This document shows positions 11,721-30,835 of a stretch of 64,000 nucleotides of DNA, one piece after another. The notes beneath the pieces are model-generated. The model was given only the letters and a program-made list of their open reading frames with translations. It made no database searches and was not told where the DNA came from. A program made the translations under genes and the position numbers. The stretch's first letter is position 1, and the number at the start of each line of letters is the position of its first letter. Origin of the DNA: Adiantum capillus-veneris (Eukaryota > Streptophyta > Polypodiopsida > Polypodiales > Pteridaceae); contig CM043958.1 in assembly GCA_014529385.2 (NCBI GenBank), positions 83,539,025 to 83,603,024 on the forward strand, read 5' to 3'.

Positions 11721-12530
11721 TTATTCCATTATTGACTGCAACTTGGTTGATACCTTGGGGGATCTTGTAAGAAAAGGCTTTTCTATGGGAGAGGAGAGGT
11801 TGTGGGCTATTCTTTGAGCTCTTATGAGTACTCTAGTAGTGCACCATATTTCTTGGGCCAAGGTAGTAGGTGAAGGTGAAGGGTGAGGAGTGAAAACATG
11901 AGTGGATGGTGGGGGAAAAGTGGATACAATGGGCTCCTGTGAAGTAGGTAGATAATTTATCGAGATCATGTTAAGAGAACAAGATGGGCATTGGTTTGGA
12001 CAATGTCTCATGTAGTGATCTTTGGCATCTAGACAATGTCTTCATGGCGGAGCTCCTCTTGGTAGAGAACATCTAGTTTGGTAGTGACCATATTCACCAC
12101 ACCTGTAGCACATCATCGATCGGTTGGCTAGCCAAGGGTTGGTGGACGTGGAGGGCAAGGTGCTATTGGAGAAGAAACTTGGTCTGGGCTAGCGGTGGTA
12201 TAGAAGCTCTATATCAAAGGACCACCATAGGGGGACAAAGTAGGTATAGTGGGGGATGGTAACAATAGCGTGGTTGTACTAGGGCTTAAGTGGCTAGCCC
12301 ATGGTGAACCCGTAGAGGGGCCTATGTGAGTGGTGCTCATGTGCATAGCCTGGGCCAAATTTTGGTGCATATGGTGGACACCCTTCAGATGGTAGCAATC
12401 CTTGGCCTCATGACCTCCTTTACCACAAAATTGATAGTGGACCATCATGGGGCATTCTTCAAGTGGATGTTGCAGTTTCTGCACCATACTTGGGCCCTAG
12501 CCTCTTGTTGTGCTTTCAGTTTGTCTAGCT
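11721..12530 (-). pseudogene. Gypsy gag C-terminal relic with CCHC-like knuckles
   Basis: Minus-strand reading frames 12487-12209 and 12011-11721 carry cysteine-histidine clusters: FCGKGGHEAKDCYHL (one Cys of a CCHC knuckle seems lost) and, near 12010-11960, MRHCPNQCPSCSLN. The remainder is rich in Pro, Ser and Thr. Zinc knuckles bind the element RNA in the nucleocapsid. Together with the protease and integrase to the left this makes a collapsed minus-strand Gypsy element from about 12.5 to 9.9 kb. Confidence 0.55.
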
Positions 12531-12639
12531 AAATTTTTTGTTGTGCCACCATATCTGTCTATGAAGAGGATTGCACCAATGTTTCTAATGATGTCTTTTG
12601 TTCTTGTAGTGCCCTTTGTAGCTTTAGGGTTTCTCTCTT

Positions 12640-12960
12640 TTGAGAGCCAACAGGGTGTCAGCAGCAGTAGGATCATTCATTAGAACAGCGGACAAAGAGT
12701 TACCCAGTGAGCCTTTGATAGTTGGGCAATCCATGAAGAGGTGGTCCAGATCTTCACTAGCCAACCTGCACCCCAAGCATCGATCTGACCCAATCCCTCT
12801 TTCCTGAATATTTACCCCCGTCGGTAGAGCACCTCAAATTACCTTTCATAAAATAACCTTCATGTGTTGTAGAACCTTTGGCTTCCAGATGTTCTCCATT
12901 ACTTGCTCCCACCTTTCCTCCAGCCATTGTTTTTTCCATATCTTGTTAAGGGGGCTAGAC
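12640..12960 (-). pseudogene. LINE fragment, zf-RVT domain
   Basis: The minus strand reads WKVI, stop, GALPTGVNIQERGIG, SDRCLGCRLASEDLDHLFMD, CPTIKGSLGNSL. This is the zf-RVT (zinc-binding in reverse transcriptase) pattern found at the C-terminus of plant LINE ORF2 proteins (C-x2-C...H-x4-C). The fragment is about 100 codons with at least one stop; no upstream RT is nearby. Confidence 0.75.
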
Positions 12961-14630
12961 CAATTCTTCTTATACATCATTGTACAAGAATACAAGAAAT
13001 CAAAGTGCTAATATGGACTACTTGTGCCTTGTGGTCGACAGAGGGTATGCCTAGGACGGGGGAAAATATTGGCTTCCGGTAATTAAAAGATCTCAGAAGA
13101 ACATGATAATGGACCTTATGTATCAAGGATAAGGGGGAAAGGTGGTTGGGATGGCTGCCCTGATAGACGATGTAATTTTGGTCCCTAGATGATGTCATGG
13201 CTCAACACGATCATGACAAGACCTTGTAATTATTTGGGTTGATTAATATAGTTCACTCACAATTGTGAGTTTTTCTATTAAAAAAAAAGGATGGGCTAGG
13301 GCCAAGGGCCAAGACACACATGCAATACATGGATGCCTATATCTAGCATGCCAACGGCCTATATTAGGCATGGTTGTGTGGAGAGTTGAATGTGCTAGTT
13401 CCCAGGTTCTTAGATGCTTTGTGAGGGAGGTTGGTGGCATGTAGGTGGAAGGACATTAAAGCCTAAAGGGCCTCTGCCTACAGGTTTGGGGTTCAATTGT
13501 GTCAGTCCTTTCAATCCATTACTATTGGTAAAAAAAATTCACCTCATTCCTTTCAGTCCAGTACTATTGGTGAAAAGTGTGTCATCTCAATCCTTTTAGT
13601 CTAGAACCATTGGTGAAAATTGTGCCACTTTGTGGTTCAAAAATAGTGTATAGGGTGGTTATGCAAGGGATAGTTATTAATAGGAGATAACTATGCCTCT
13701 TAAAGGACAATGATTAATAAAATCCAACATTTGAATACTTGGACGGTCATGCAAAAGAAACCCTAGTATGCATAGTGCTTCCAATGGAGGTTTTGAGGCT
13801 AGGATTCATTGGTCAATTATACACATGAGAGAGAAAGAGACCAGCAGAACCAGACTATTAATGTAATGTGCAGTGCTATCAATTACAAGGTAACCACTAT
13901 TCCTACATCAACCAGTGGTTGGGGTGGTGGCACAAGAGCATGCCAAGCCTGTATGCATTCATTATTTAGATATTTTTTGTTCTATAATGTTTTCTAATTG
14001 TGCCAAAATTAGAATAATTGGAAAATTCGTATGCAAAGTAGAACTATGCATGCATAGTTATATCACATGACCATGCAGGAGGCATGGTTATCGGTCCAAA
14101 CAACTGATAACTAGACCTCGTGACCACCATGTTGGAGAAAGAGAAATAGGAAAAATATTGTTTATATTTATAGTAAATAGTGTAAAACAAGAAATAGTGT
14201 AACTAGGCCTTGTCAGCACCAATTGGAGAAAGAGAAATAGGAAAAATCACTTCTATATTTATAGAAAAAAGTGTAAAATAGAAATAATTAGCTCAATTTT
14301 GAATTTACCTCTTCAAAAAATCATAAGGATTAATTGTGAATGATTGTGAAAATTAATTTTCCCAAATTTTGTTTAGAATTTGATCCCTTTTGAAACTTGA
14401 AAGCACCACCTAAGAGAATCCAAGGTCCTAGAGAGAAGAGGTGATTTTGAGAGAGGTATGAGATTCAAGACAATGTGTAATAAATGATTTACAATCACGG
14501 TTGATCTGCCTCATGGGAACTTAACATTTTCAAGCTACTCAATGCACAGATACTAGAAACCGATAGAGGATGTGAATGTCACCTTATATAACTTATTATC
14601 TAACATGATAACTAAGGCAACTAATCCTCT
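12961..14630. other. No gene recognised
   Basis: AT-rich sequence with short repeated phrases ('ttcaatccattactattggt' and 'ttcagtccagtactattggt' at about 13509 and 13552, 'agaaataggaaaaat' near 14142 and 14232). Nothing coding supported. Confidence 0.4.
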
Positions 14631-14631
14631 T

Positions 14632-17625
<2,994 letters not shown>

Positions 17626-18043
17626 CCCACCCCCATCCCTGAGGAGAGGATCCACATGGTGGGAGGTAGGGCCCACCATGTGGAACCCTACCCCCAACTA
17701 AATATGAACAATTTAGTGACAAAGATACCCAAATAATCAGTATGAAGTGTCCAAGAGGGCATTTATCATATGGAAAGAGGTTACGATTTTGGTAAAATTG
17801 GTACCAAGAGGGCTGAATTATATACGCAACACATTCCTAAAAGCGCCATTTGATTAAGTATACTTTGTCAGAGTCCAAGAGAATCTGCCAATCTAAGAAA
17901 ATAGAACTATATGATATATGTGCTTGACCAGATTAGGAGCCGTGGCCCCAACCCATCCCTTTGGATTAGGTGCATGGGGCAAGTCAAAAAAGTTTATAGT
18001 AGGTCTAGGCCCATTGTATGGTGCTAACCTGACCAAAGAAACA

Positions 18044-20908
<2,865 letters not shown>

Positions 20909-21821
20909 TTGAGAGAGATAGAGATACAAGGAAAGTATTGAGAGAATGTATACTTAGAGAGAGAGAGAGAGAGAGATAGTAAAATGTAAGAATTAACTCA
21001 GTCCTCCCCGAGATTTTGTTTCCTTGATGATAGAGGATGAACCAAAGATCTGTAAAAGTAGCTTGACCATGTGGCTAAGTTGAAAGAACAGGAGCAAGCA
21101 AGACATAGCAGTGATTGTAAATCTTACCCTCTTGAAAAGGACATGATGTCTTTGTCCTCAATACTTTCAAGGTATGTTGAAGCATGCCCACCAATTGGAG
21201 ATAAGTGAATTTTGACATATGGGTGCTAAGGACTTTGGTAAGTCAAAACATTTCACCCCACCACCAGATAATCCTTCATTTGGTAGGCCACAAATATGTG
21301 CATGGCATGCACATAAAGAGGATTGAAGAAGAGGCATGTGGGGTTGGAAGGCAGTGAAGGAAAAATAATTTTTTTTGTTTTATGCAAGGGTTATGGGTAT
21401 GAGAGCTAGAGAAGGAAAATATGAAGAAGAGAGTTGAAGAGGAGGACTCCATGAGAAGCTTATGGTCTAGGGGGAGAAGAAAAAGGGACTTTGGATGGTT
21501 TTTACTGAGCAAGGGTTATTTTTATCTCTTAGGGTAGGGTTATATTGGGACATTTCATCAAGGAAAGGAAGGGCAAGCTTAGGTTTATGGGGGTATTTTG
21601 ATGCTTAAAACATGGACAGCTTTGTGATCATTGCGAGCCGAGTGTATGCCACCAACGAGGGCTTACATTAAGTAAGGACCAAATTTTTTATCAATAGGTG
21701 GCCAGACAACTCGTACTCATTGTGTTTGGTATAGTGCTAAGGATGATATCTTTACCCACAATTTCATATATTTTGCAATGATTATCTAGGGCCGGTTTGG
21801 ACTACATGTTATGCAAATCTT

Positions 21822-21882
21822 ATGATATTGAATAGAGCCACTATTGAATTGGATTTCTATTGTAGTGCTCTCTACTTTCATA

Positions 21883-21935
<53 letters not shown>

Positions 21936-23030
21936 ATTGTATACAACAATGAGAAACTTGAAGTGGTAGATAGCTTCAAGTACCTTGGCCTTGAGGTTCC
22001 ATCTAATCATAAATGGAAGGATTGCACAATGCGTCGCTTGGAAGCCGGAAAGAGGGCTTATTATACATTCGAGAATATGTGCAATGCTAGAGAGATCAAG
22101 TTTTGGGCTCTCAAAAAGTACCTCTTTGACACATTGGTGACATCGGTGCTTCTTTATGGAGTGGAGGTGTGGGGTGGTAGCATTGGGAAGTCTACTTGGA
22201 AAGAGTTTGAGAATGTCCAAAAGCGTTTTCTCACCAACTTTCTCCAAGTCAAGACACAAAGACCCTACATGCTCTTACTTCTTGAGTCCAGATCGCTTCC
22301 CATTGAGGTCTTGGGCATGCAAAGGGTTGTGGTGTACATGCTTAAGACACAACGTATCCCTTTGTATCGACTTCCTAGAATCGCATATGAAGCAAGTCAA
22401 AAGGTCCAAAAGACATGCAAGAGCAAAATACTAAGTTCGGGGTGGATGCTTGACATCAAGAAATGGTTTATAAGATGGGTTGCATGTCACTTGGTCAAAG
22501 ATGCATCGATTGACTCCCAATTTAATGAGGCCTTATTAAAACACCAATGTATCACGGCTTGGGAGAAATCCGAAGGTTCTCGCTTCAGCCATTACACAAC
22601 ACACATTGCCCCAAACTACAAATCTCTCTTCTTCTCTGAACACGGTAACCGAACCCATCCCTACATCCTTGAGCCCATTCCATTGAGTGCAATCGGCACC
22701 ATTGCCTCCATTCATCTTAGCTACCATTCTCTACGCTGCAAGACAGGACGTTGGGGTAGTGGCGAGGAGTCTCATCTACTTTGCACCTTATGCCCTCATC
22801 AAGTGCGAGAGAATGAGTACCACACACTACTTGAGTGCTCATCTTTGACCACATTAAATCCTCTTGAGTCTTTTCCCCATATATTCAGTCATGAGCTCTC
22901 CCTACATACCTTTCTCTCCCAACCACGATGTGGAATCTCTATTGCGATGCTCATTTCAGCCATTTTTGAGCATCAAGAGTCACTTATGACCTCCACTCAC
23001 ACCATGTGACATGTTCATTTGGTCCCATAG
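21822..23030 (+). pseudogene. LINE ORF2 C-terminal part, 5'-truncated
   Basis: A long open frame whose LINE part begins after a CT run (21887-21931). It shows FKYLGLEVPSNHKWKDCTMR (the 'YLG' thumb motif after the RT palm), VTSVLLYGVEVWG (typical LINE 'LLYGxExW'), a long helical region, and near the C-terminus CTLCPHQVRENEYHTLLECS, the terminal zinc-binding C-x2-C...H-x4-C. It is about 360 codons without a stop. The endonuclease and RT catalytic palm are absent, as expected for 5' truncation during target-primed reverse transcription. It stops at 23009 and is followed within 60 bp by another CT run (23068-23100). Confidence 0.85.
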
Positions 23031-23065
23031 GTCATATTTGACCTCCAAGGATGATAATAGAACTA

Positions 23066-23101
<36 letters not shown>

Positions 23102-23104
23102 ACC

Positions 23105-25185
23105 TAGAGTCTCGATTCTTTCCCCCAATCAATGAGCTACATACTTCAACAACTTTGGTGATCCCCCTGCAAAGCTGATAAGGATGAGGGGTGAGAGAGT
23201 GTAGATGGAGCCACACACTGGGATGCGATAGATTCCACATGAAATTACAGTGAAATAATTCAATGAGGAGATACAAGAGAGCCCAAATTTTGTCAATTTA
23301 ATGGCGACAAGTAGTAGTCTATCAGGAAGTGACACAAAAAGAACAGGGTGAATCACTAGAGCAACACTTGGCAAGGTATATAATATGAAGGGCCATAAGA
23401 AGCCGACATTGAAGCCAATGATTTTTTTTGAAATACCTATAGATGGTGGTGTACTATTACCAACCCAAATGTGACGATGCTATTAATGAGAATCCTATTT
23501 GTTTTTGATTTCCTCACAGAGGGATACCATGCATGTGGACTATCTACAGGTATGTGCGGAGTCTTGATTATGAAAGGAGATGCTTTTACTGATGTGAAGA
23601 TTGTAGAGGATACCATGGATGTATCATTCGATATATATGAGTAAAAGTAATAGCCTAAGTGTATTTTCAAAGAAGTGCATCTATATGATAATGATGTAAA
23701 GGAGGATGAGGATGATGTTATTGATGCTTTGCAATGTGGTTTCTATGCCTATGATACGGCATATGGTGAGACCTATATTGATGGTTGCGATGTGGCTTGT
23801 ATGCCTATGATAGCCATATAGTGACACCTATTTTGATGGGGATTCCTATTCTGAGAGGGTGCATGTATTATGAAGCAAGTATGTCTTCCAATTGGCACAT
23901 ATTTTTGAAGGAGACCAAATAGAGGAATTGTGCATAGTAGGTCTATGTGTGATTTATACTCCATGATTGATAGATATGGGGGAAGGCATGAAGGAAAATC
24001 TATCTATATGCAATATGTAGGGCTGTTTGAAGTGGGGATTCAAAGATTATTGGAAGATGATGAAAGTGTGCAAGAATGTATAATTGTAGAGGATAGTTTG
24101 ATTTCATGTGTCAATGTTGATTGTGGTGTGGGCATGGCTTATTGATAGGTACATGATGATTTCAAAGAAAGAGTAGGTAAAGATGGTGAGCCGACTCGAT
24201 TACCAGTGTTGCAAGGGAAGAAAGAAGGATTTTGCTAGCTATTCGTGCAAGATATGGTTTCTTTACAATAGGTCCCTATTGTTGTTTTTTCTGGGAATCT
24301 TAGGGTTGACATGAAAAGGGAGTGATTTCTCTTTTGTGCATTCTAATAGACAAATTTATTTTCCAATTACCAATGGTGCTTGGATTCTTTTTTTAGACTT
24401 AACACATGTTTTTGTGCTTTGCAATACGGAATGTAGTTGATATATATTGGGTATGATGTTTGAAACAAGTGGATCCATAACTATTTGAAAGAAAATTCAG
24501 CATGGCATAATGTGGTGTTCTATTGAGTGAAGTTTGCAAAGTACACCTACTTGATGAAATATATGCCAAAAAAGGGGTTTTGGGTAGCTCTAGATTTTGA
24601 GAAGATGTTTCTTATGCTATTTGATCCATGGGGATATGAGGATGCTTAAAAGTTATGGTAGATTACCTATGTGTGCTATGAAATAGGGGATTTAGTGGTT
24701 ATTGTGTGCTTGTAGTTGGTTGACCACAAAATGTTAAGGATCTTGGAGAACTCATGAAGCCAAAAATAGGGATTTTACCAATAGCATGTATGTTACTAAG
24801 GCATGTTTCCAATGGGGCCTAACCTTAATTACATAAAGACTTGAATTCTCACCGAAAAGGAATACAGCTTCTCATACCACTACTAACCCTTTTCAGATGT
24901 AATCCTCTTAATTTGACAATTTGCCAAGTTTCTTCTGATTTCCTATTCGATCAAAAGTGTATAAGTTAGTTAGAGGATCACATAGACATACAAGAACTTC
25001 CAATGCAAATTCTTCCTTACTCCTACCAACAAACACTCAACCTAAGCAATCTGCAAACCTCAACTCTAGAATACTCAACTTTAAGCAGCACTTCAAATTT
25101 TTTAGGCTACCTTTATGGTGAATCTAATAATGTTGGTGACCAAAAAATGTGAAAAACACTCTCTCTAGCTAGCAGGAGATAATAA
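23105..25185. other. No gene recognised
   Basis: Contains a GAT-rich, acidic-coding stretch (23690-23870) with a repeated phrase ('tgtggtttctatgcctatgata' and 'tgtggcttgtatgcctatgata'), possibly the remains of a Gypsy linker. No motif I can assign. Confidence 0.35.
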
Positions 25186-26110
25186 TTGCGATTAATAGCT
25201 CTTGAATTGCGATTAATAGCTCTTGGGTCATAAAATCAAAATTTTCCACTTTTGTTGGTTCCCTTGCATTAAATAGTGCAAAAGGTTGTATGTCCAAATA
25301 GTTTTAAACAAGTTTTGCACTATTTTCCCTTGGTTTGGGTGATTTCTAGAATCAAACACCATGCAACATTAAATCTTAAGCAATAACAATCCAAATCATT
25401 TGAAAATTGGCATAGGCACTTAATTACTACCACTGAACCAAGTTCTATTGAAAAGATTCCAAAAACTGGACTTTAAAGAGTGTACTCTATAAATTGTGAT
25501 TAATAGCTCTTAGATCAAAATCATGATTTTGTCCCATTTTGGGACTTCTATTGGATGTTCACTCCTTAACCAAGTCAATTGTCAAGTTTCGTGAAGTTTG
25601 GTCCAGTTTTCCAATTTCTTAGGACAAATTTTGCACCTATTTCTAAGCTTTAGTGAAATTTTGTCCCAATTGACAGCTTATAGGTCCAAATGGTCTCAAA
25701 CTTGAATTAGAGTCCCTTTAGCCTATGTTCTAGCATGTGGTATGGTCACAGTATAAAAATTTTGCATTTTCAAGTCATTAGGTATTAATCATTGTGATTA
25801 ATAGATTTTTGAAGAAATTCACAACTTTTCCAACCCTTTGTAACACAAAATTCAAAAACACAGTATTATAAAGCCCGTCTCAAGGTTTTGCCCAATTTGG
25901 ATTCAAATTGAAACTCTAACCTGTTAATTTTTTGTTGAAGAAGCAAAATTGTTGTCAGTATGGAATTTCATACACAATTGAATTCCAGTCCCTGATATTC
26001 CTTGCAAGAAAGGTTTGTTGGTCTTTACCTGGCAGGGGTTTGGTAAAATTGAAGTCAATTTCTGGGGTTCTAGCTATTAATCATGATTAATAGCTTATGG
26101 CTTGCAAATG
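25185..26110. repeat. Degenerate ~300-bp repeat marked by GATTAATAGCT
   Basis: The phrase 'attg(c/t)gattaatagctctt' appears at about 25189, 25208, 25496, 25794 (variant) and 26083 (variant), so after the first tandem pair the spacing is close to 290-300 bp. Flanks share only loose similarity (asparagine-like AT-rich text). Looks like an old tandem array next to the LTR element. Confidence 0.5.
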
Positions 26111-27240
26111 GACTTTTTTGAACTTTTATGTAAGGTCCCCAACCCGCCTATACCGAGATGGGGATGGGATCCTTGACAGGTCTCTAGGTCTGATAAAAAT
26201 CAGAGTCTCTAAACAAGAAAAATCCAAGGAATAGACCTTTACCATTGACAATGGCTTGGGTCTATAGCCTTAGAAGCAGACCTAGTCCTGTCTCGCAGCG
26301 GAAACGGGACAATAAATTCAAACGGCCTTAAAAAAAAATTCTTATTCCGGCCCTATAACTTCATCTTTTAGATTATGGTTTCCTTAGCCAACGCTTTTTT
26401 CCCCCAAACATATGTGAGGGCACAACCGTTGGTGGATTCCTCTCCAAGTGAAGAAGTTTCTAAAACGTTTTAGTGTGCAGGGATGGATAGTTACCTGACT
26501 AATCAGGTCCACCCGTCCATGATTGACAACCTTAGTCAATCCCCACTTACCACCCCACACTCACACAAGATTCATTTATCTTATTATCACATTGTTTTAA
26601 CATTTAAAATAATGGTTTCTTTTAACGATCCATCACAGTAATTCCTTGAAGACAGCATTTGAAAGCATTCTTTTAGAAAACAGACATCTTTAAACTTAAG
26701 ACAGGGTACTGTCAATCAAAACATTATCCATAATAACCATGACCAGTACTCTTCTTGTCTCAAGACCACCTAAGGGTGAAAAACGGCACCCATTCCTTAT
26801 TCAAATCCGGAGTGGCCACATAAACCCCCACCCAAGGTTCCGGGTGCCCATACACCAAACCAGTTGCCCATACAACCGGACGGCTCCCCTAGGATAAAAA
26901 ACGGTATCCTAACTTATGTAGAAACATTAAAACATTAAGAAACTCATCGTTCATGGGGGTAACCGACTTAACCGTGGCTAGAAAGCCAATCCTTATCATC
27001 AATTTATATCAAGGAGTCGGAGGTGTCTTGAGACAAGCTGTCTTAAGGATGATCAAACATATCTTTCCTAATTGAACTAGTTTTAACCCAAACAATTCTT
27101 TCCTACATTATAAACAATTGCACGTTGGAAGTTACCTTCCGTTTTCAGCCAGTTTATCCTTCTTACGTATGCAATGCTAACTTATAAAAGAACTTAAACT
27201 AATTAAAGACTTAATTGAATAATGAGACACCCACCTGGGA

Positions 27241-27396
27241 TTAATTGGACATCTGCTGTTGCGCTTGCGCTTGAAGACTCTCCTCCGTAGGCCTACTACT
27301 AGGCCTGGCTTCGTCGTCGTGCGACGCTCTAGTGTGTTTTGGAGCTACTTCCTCATCATCGGATGTAGGATTTGCTCGGGTTCTTTTTGGTGCCAT
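27241..27396 (-). CDS. LTR-encoded small basic/acidic ORF (3' LTR copy)
   Basis: A 51-codon frame starting MAPKRTRANPTSDDEEVAPK and ending Q-Q-Q-M-S-N. It matches the 5' LTR copy at 33714-33899 with substitutions only. In both LTRs the shared part ends in a CAG followed by GTGG, a plausible splice donor. The function is unknown. It could be the first exon of the element's Gag-like protein, joined by splicing to the internal ORF. Being in an LTR, each element would carry it twice. Confidence 0.45.
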   Translation of the reverse strand: MAPKRTRANPTSDDEEVAPKHTRASHDDEARPSSRPTEESLQAQAQQQMSN

Positions 27397-27899
27397 AACT
27401 TCTTATCCTTATAAGAAGGACGTCTAATCATTAGGTATATAATTCAAAATCTAAACTTAACCTTTGTATTCCACCGTAACCCATCCAAGGTTAAATTTAT
27501 AGTCTTAATTGATAAATTCTTGACCTAGTAATTTCTTATTTGTCTATATAAGCATGATAACTTTTTCCACCGCTTCCCTAAGGGTTTTCTAAGATCTCCT
27601 AAATTTCTTACGATTTTCTAAATCTTTTTCCTAGTTTTCCCATCAACTTTTAAGCTAATAATCTACTTATTTTGGACTTAATATTTACTGTATTTAATTT
27701 CTCTTAAGGATTTCATTTTCTCAACTTGATATCATAGGTTTACACTTACTATAATTTTCCTAAAAAATTTTGACCACATAGTCTATTTATTTTAATTCAT
27801 CATTCGTTAAAAATAAGACTTTTGGTCAATTATCATTTTCTAACTTAATTATATAATTTCCATCTCCAATTTTCAGTTAAAATTAGGATAATTTGACTT

Positions 27900-30835
27900 A
27901 GATAAATATTTATACTACTTTTCTAACCTTACCATAGCTATCACGGACTCTTTACCCTATAATATAGCTCTGATAAATAGCATGTAATCATATAGCATGA
28001 TTTACTAATTTTCCTCTTTAGTTTTTAGCTAAAAATAGTGTAATTTGCCTTAGATAAATATCTATACTACTTTTCTAACCTTGGCATAATTATCAAGGAC
28101 TCTTAACCCTATAATATAGATGTGATAAATAGCATGTAATCATATAGCATGATTTACTAATTTCTCTCTTTAGTTTTAAGCTAAATATAGTGTAATTTGA
28201 CTTAGATAAATATCTATACTACATTTCTAACCTTGACATAATTATCACGGCCTCTTTATCCTATAATATATCTTTGATAAATATCATGTAATCATATAGC
28301 ATGATTTACTAATTTTCCTCTTTGGTTTTTAGCTAAAAATAGTGTAATTTGACTTAGATAAATATCTATACTACTTTTCTAACCTTGGCATAATTATCAA
28401 GGACTCTTTACCCTATAATATAGATTTGATAAATAGCCTGTAATCATATAGCATGATTTACTAATTTCTCTCTTTAGTTTTAAGCTAAATATAGTGTAAT
28501 TTGACTTAGATAAATATATATACTACTTTTTGAACCTTGGCATAATTATCACAGCCTCTTTACCCTATAATAAAGCTCTAATAAATATCATGTAATTATA
28601 GTGCATGATTTACTAATTTCCCTCTTTAATTTACCCCTAAAAATAGCGTAATTCAACTAAGATAATTAGTTAAAATAATTATCTGAAATTAGCATAATTA
28701 TCACAGGTTATCTAACATCCAATTAACCTCTAAAAAATAACTCAATTCAATTTGAACCTATTTACTAATTTCCCTTGTTTAAATTGCTCAAAAAAAGAGT
28801 AATTTTGCCTAATTAATTATCTACATTAATTATCTGATATTCTCCTAATTATCATGAGTTTTTTAACACCTAGTTACCCACTGATAAATATATCATAGCA
28901 ATTCAAATCAATTTACTAATTTCCCCTATTTAAATGACTCAAAAAACAGAGTAATTCTATCTAATTAATTATCTAGATTAATTATCTCAGCTTCTCCTAA
29001 TTTCCATGGGTTTCTTAACACCAAATAACCACTGATAAATATATCACAACAACGGAAATCAATTTACTAATTTCCCCTATTTAAATTTCTCAAACAACAA
29101 AGTAATTCTGCCTAAGTAATTAGCTAGATTAATTATCTGAGATTCTCCTAATTATCATGGGCTCCTTAACACCTAATTAACCATTGAAAAATAGATCACA
29201 GTAATTGAATTCAATTTACTAATTTACCTTATTTAAATGACTCCAAAAATAGAGTAATTCTACCTAATTAATTAGCTAGATTGATTATCTCAGCTTTTCC
29301 TAATTACCATGGGTTTCTTAACATCTAATTAACCACTGATAAATATATCATAGCAATTGAAATCAATTTATTGTATTTGAACAATTTTGCTCCGTGTTGT
29401 AAAAGCTCTGGCTCTCTAAGTACCTGCCATGGTGTATAACGCTCTTTTCTACTCGCGCTCACATCTTTTGATTGAAAATTCTCAGTTTTTGACTTGCCTC
29501 TTCTATCACTCAATTCATTGCGTCATTGTATTTATATGCGTCATTACGTCATTGTATTTAATGGTCTTTGCGTCATTGTCTACTCTATTCATTCAATATT
29601 AAGTTTAAATATTCGTGTGTTTAATGCAGGTATGGATGATGAGGAGTTTCTTTCTTCTTTCAAATCACACCAACAATTCCTAATGCATGATGTGAATCTT
29701 GAGTCCTAACCAAAAGACCAATAATACATGAGTTTAAGTTTTGGCCATACTATATAAAATGCCGAAATATCAATAAGAAACTAGCTAGAGTCCTCCTCAT
29801 AAGGCTTTGTAATGGGTTTAAAAATCCTAAAACACCCGTTTTGGGTCAGCAAGTCAAAAGGGGAGAAAATAAAAACCATCTAATTTCCCCTATTTAAATT
29901 TCTCAAAAAATAGAGTAATTCTATCTAAGTAATTAGCTAGATTAATTATCTGAGCTTCTACTAATTATCACAGGTTTCTCAACACCTAATTAACCCTTGA
30001 TAAATATATCACAGCAATTGATTTCAATTTACTAATTTCCCCGATTTAATTGACTCAAAAAACAGAGTAATTATAACTAATTAATTAGCTAGATTGATTA
30101 TCTCAGGTTCTCCTAATTACCATGGGTTTCTTAATATCTAATTAACCATTGAAAAATATATCACAGTAATTGAAATAAATTTACTAATTTCCCCTATTTA
30201 AATTTCTCAAAAAACAGAGTAATTCTGCCTAAGTAATTATCTAGATTAATTATCTGAGATTATCCTAATTATCACAGGTTTCTTAACACCTAATTAACCC
30301 CTAATAAATATATCACAGCAATTTAAATCAATTTACTAATTTCCCCTATTTAAATTTCTCAAAATATAGAGTATTTCTGCTAAAGAACTAGCTAGATTAA
30401 TTTTCTGAGCTTCTCCTAATTATCACAAGTTTCTTTACACCTAATTAACCCCTGATAGTTATATCGTAGCATTTGAAATCCTTTTACTAATTTCTCCTAT
30501 TTAAATTGCTCAAAAAGCAGGGTATTTCTATCAAATTAATTAGCTAGATTAACTTTCTGAGCTTTTCCTAATTATCACGAGTTCTTGAACACCTAATTAA
30601 CCATTGATAATTATATCACAGCATTTGAATTTCATTTACTAGTTTTCCCTATTTAAATTACTCAGAAAATAGGGTATTTCTGCTAGAATAATTAGCTAGA
30701 TTAACTTTATGAGATTTTCCTAATTATCACGGGTTTTTAAACACTTAATTAACCACTGATAACTATATCATCTCATTTAAAATTAATTTACTAATTTCTC
30801 CTATTAAAATTGTTCAAAAAACAGAGTAATTATGC
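27900..30835. repeat. ~150-bp tandem array inside the 3' LTR
   Basis: Units begin around 'atttactaatttcccc' and recur at roughly 150-bp steps. Two subfamilies are visible: one with 'ttagataaatatctatactac' (27900-28620) and one with 'taattatctagattaattatc' (28620-30835). The 5' LTR has fewer units (34430-35070). Unit number therefore changes between LTRs of one element, probably by unequal exchange or slippage. Confidence 0.85.
29368..29882. mobile_element. ~0.5 kb insertion within one tandem unit
   Basis: The repeat text '...gaaatcaattta / ctaatttcccc...' is interrupted here by about 515 bp of unrelated sequence, which is not present in other units. It includes three 'gcgtcattgtattta' type phrases (29518-29580) and a short open frame (29629-29709) that follows an AG acceptor-like site. 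No terminal repeats were recognised. It may be a small MITE or a captured exon. Confidence 0.5.
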
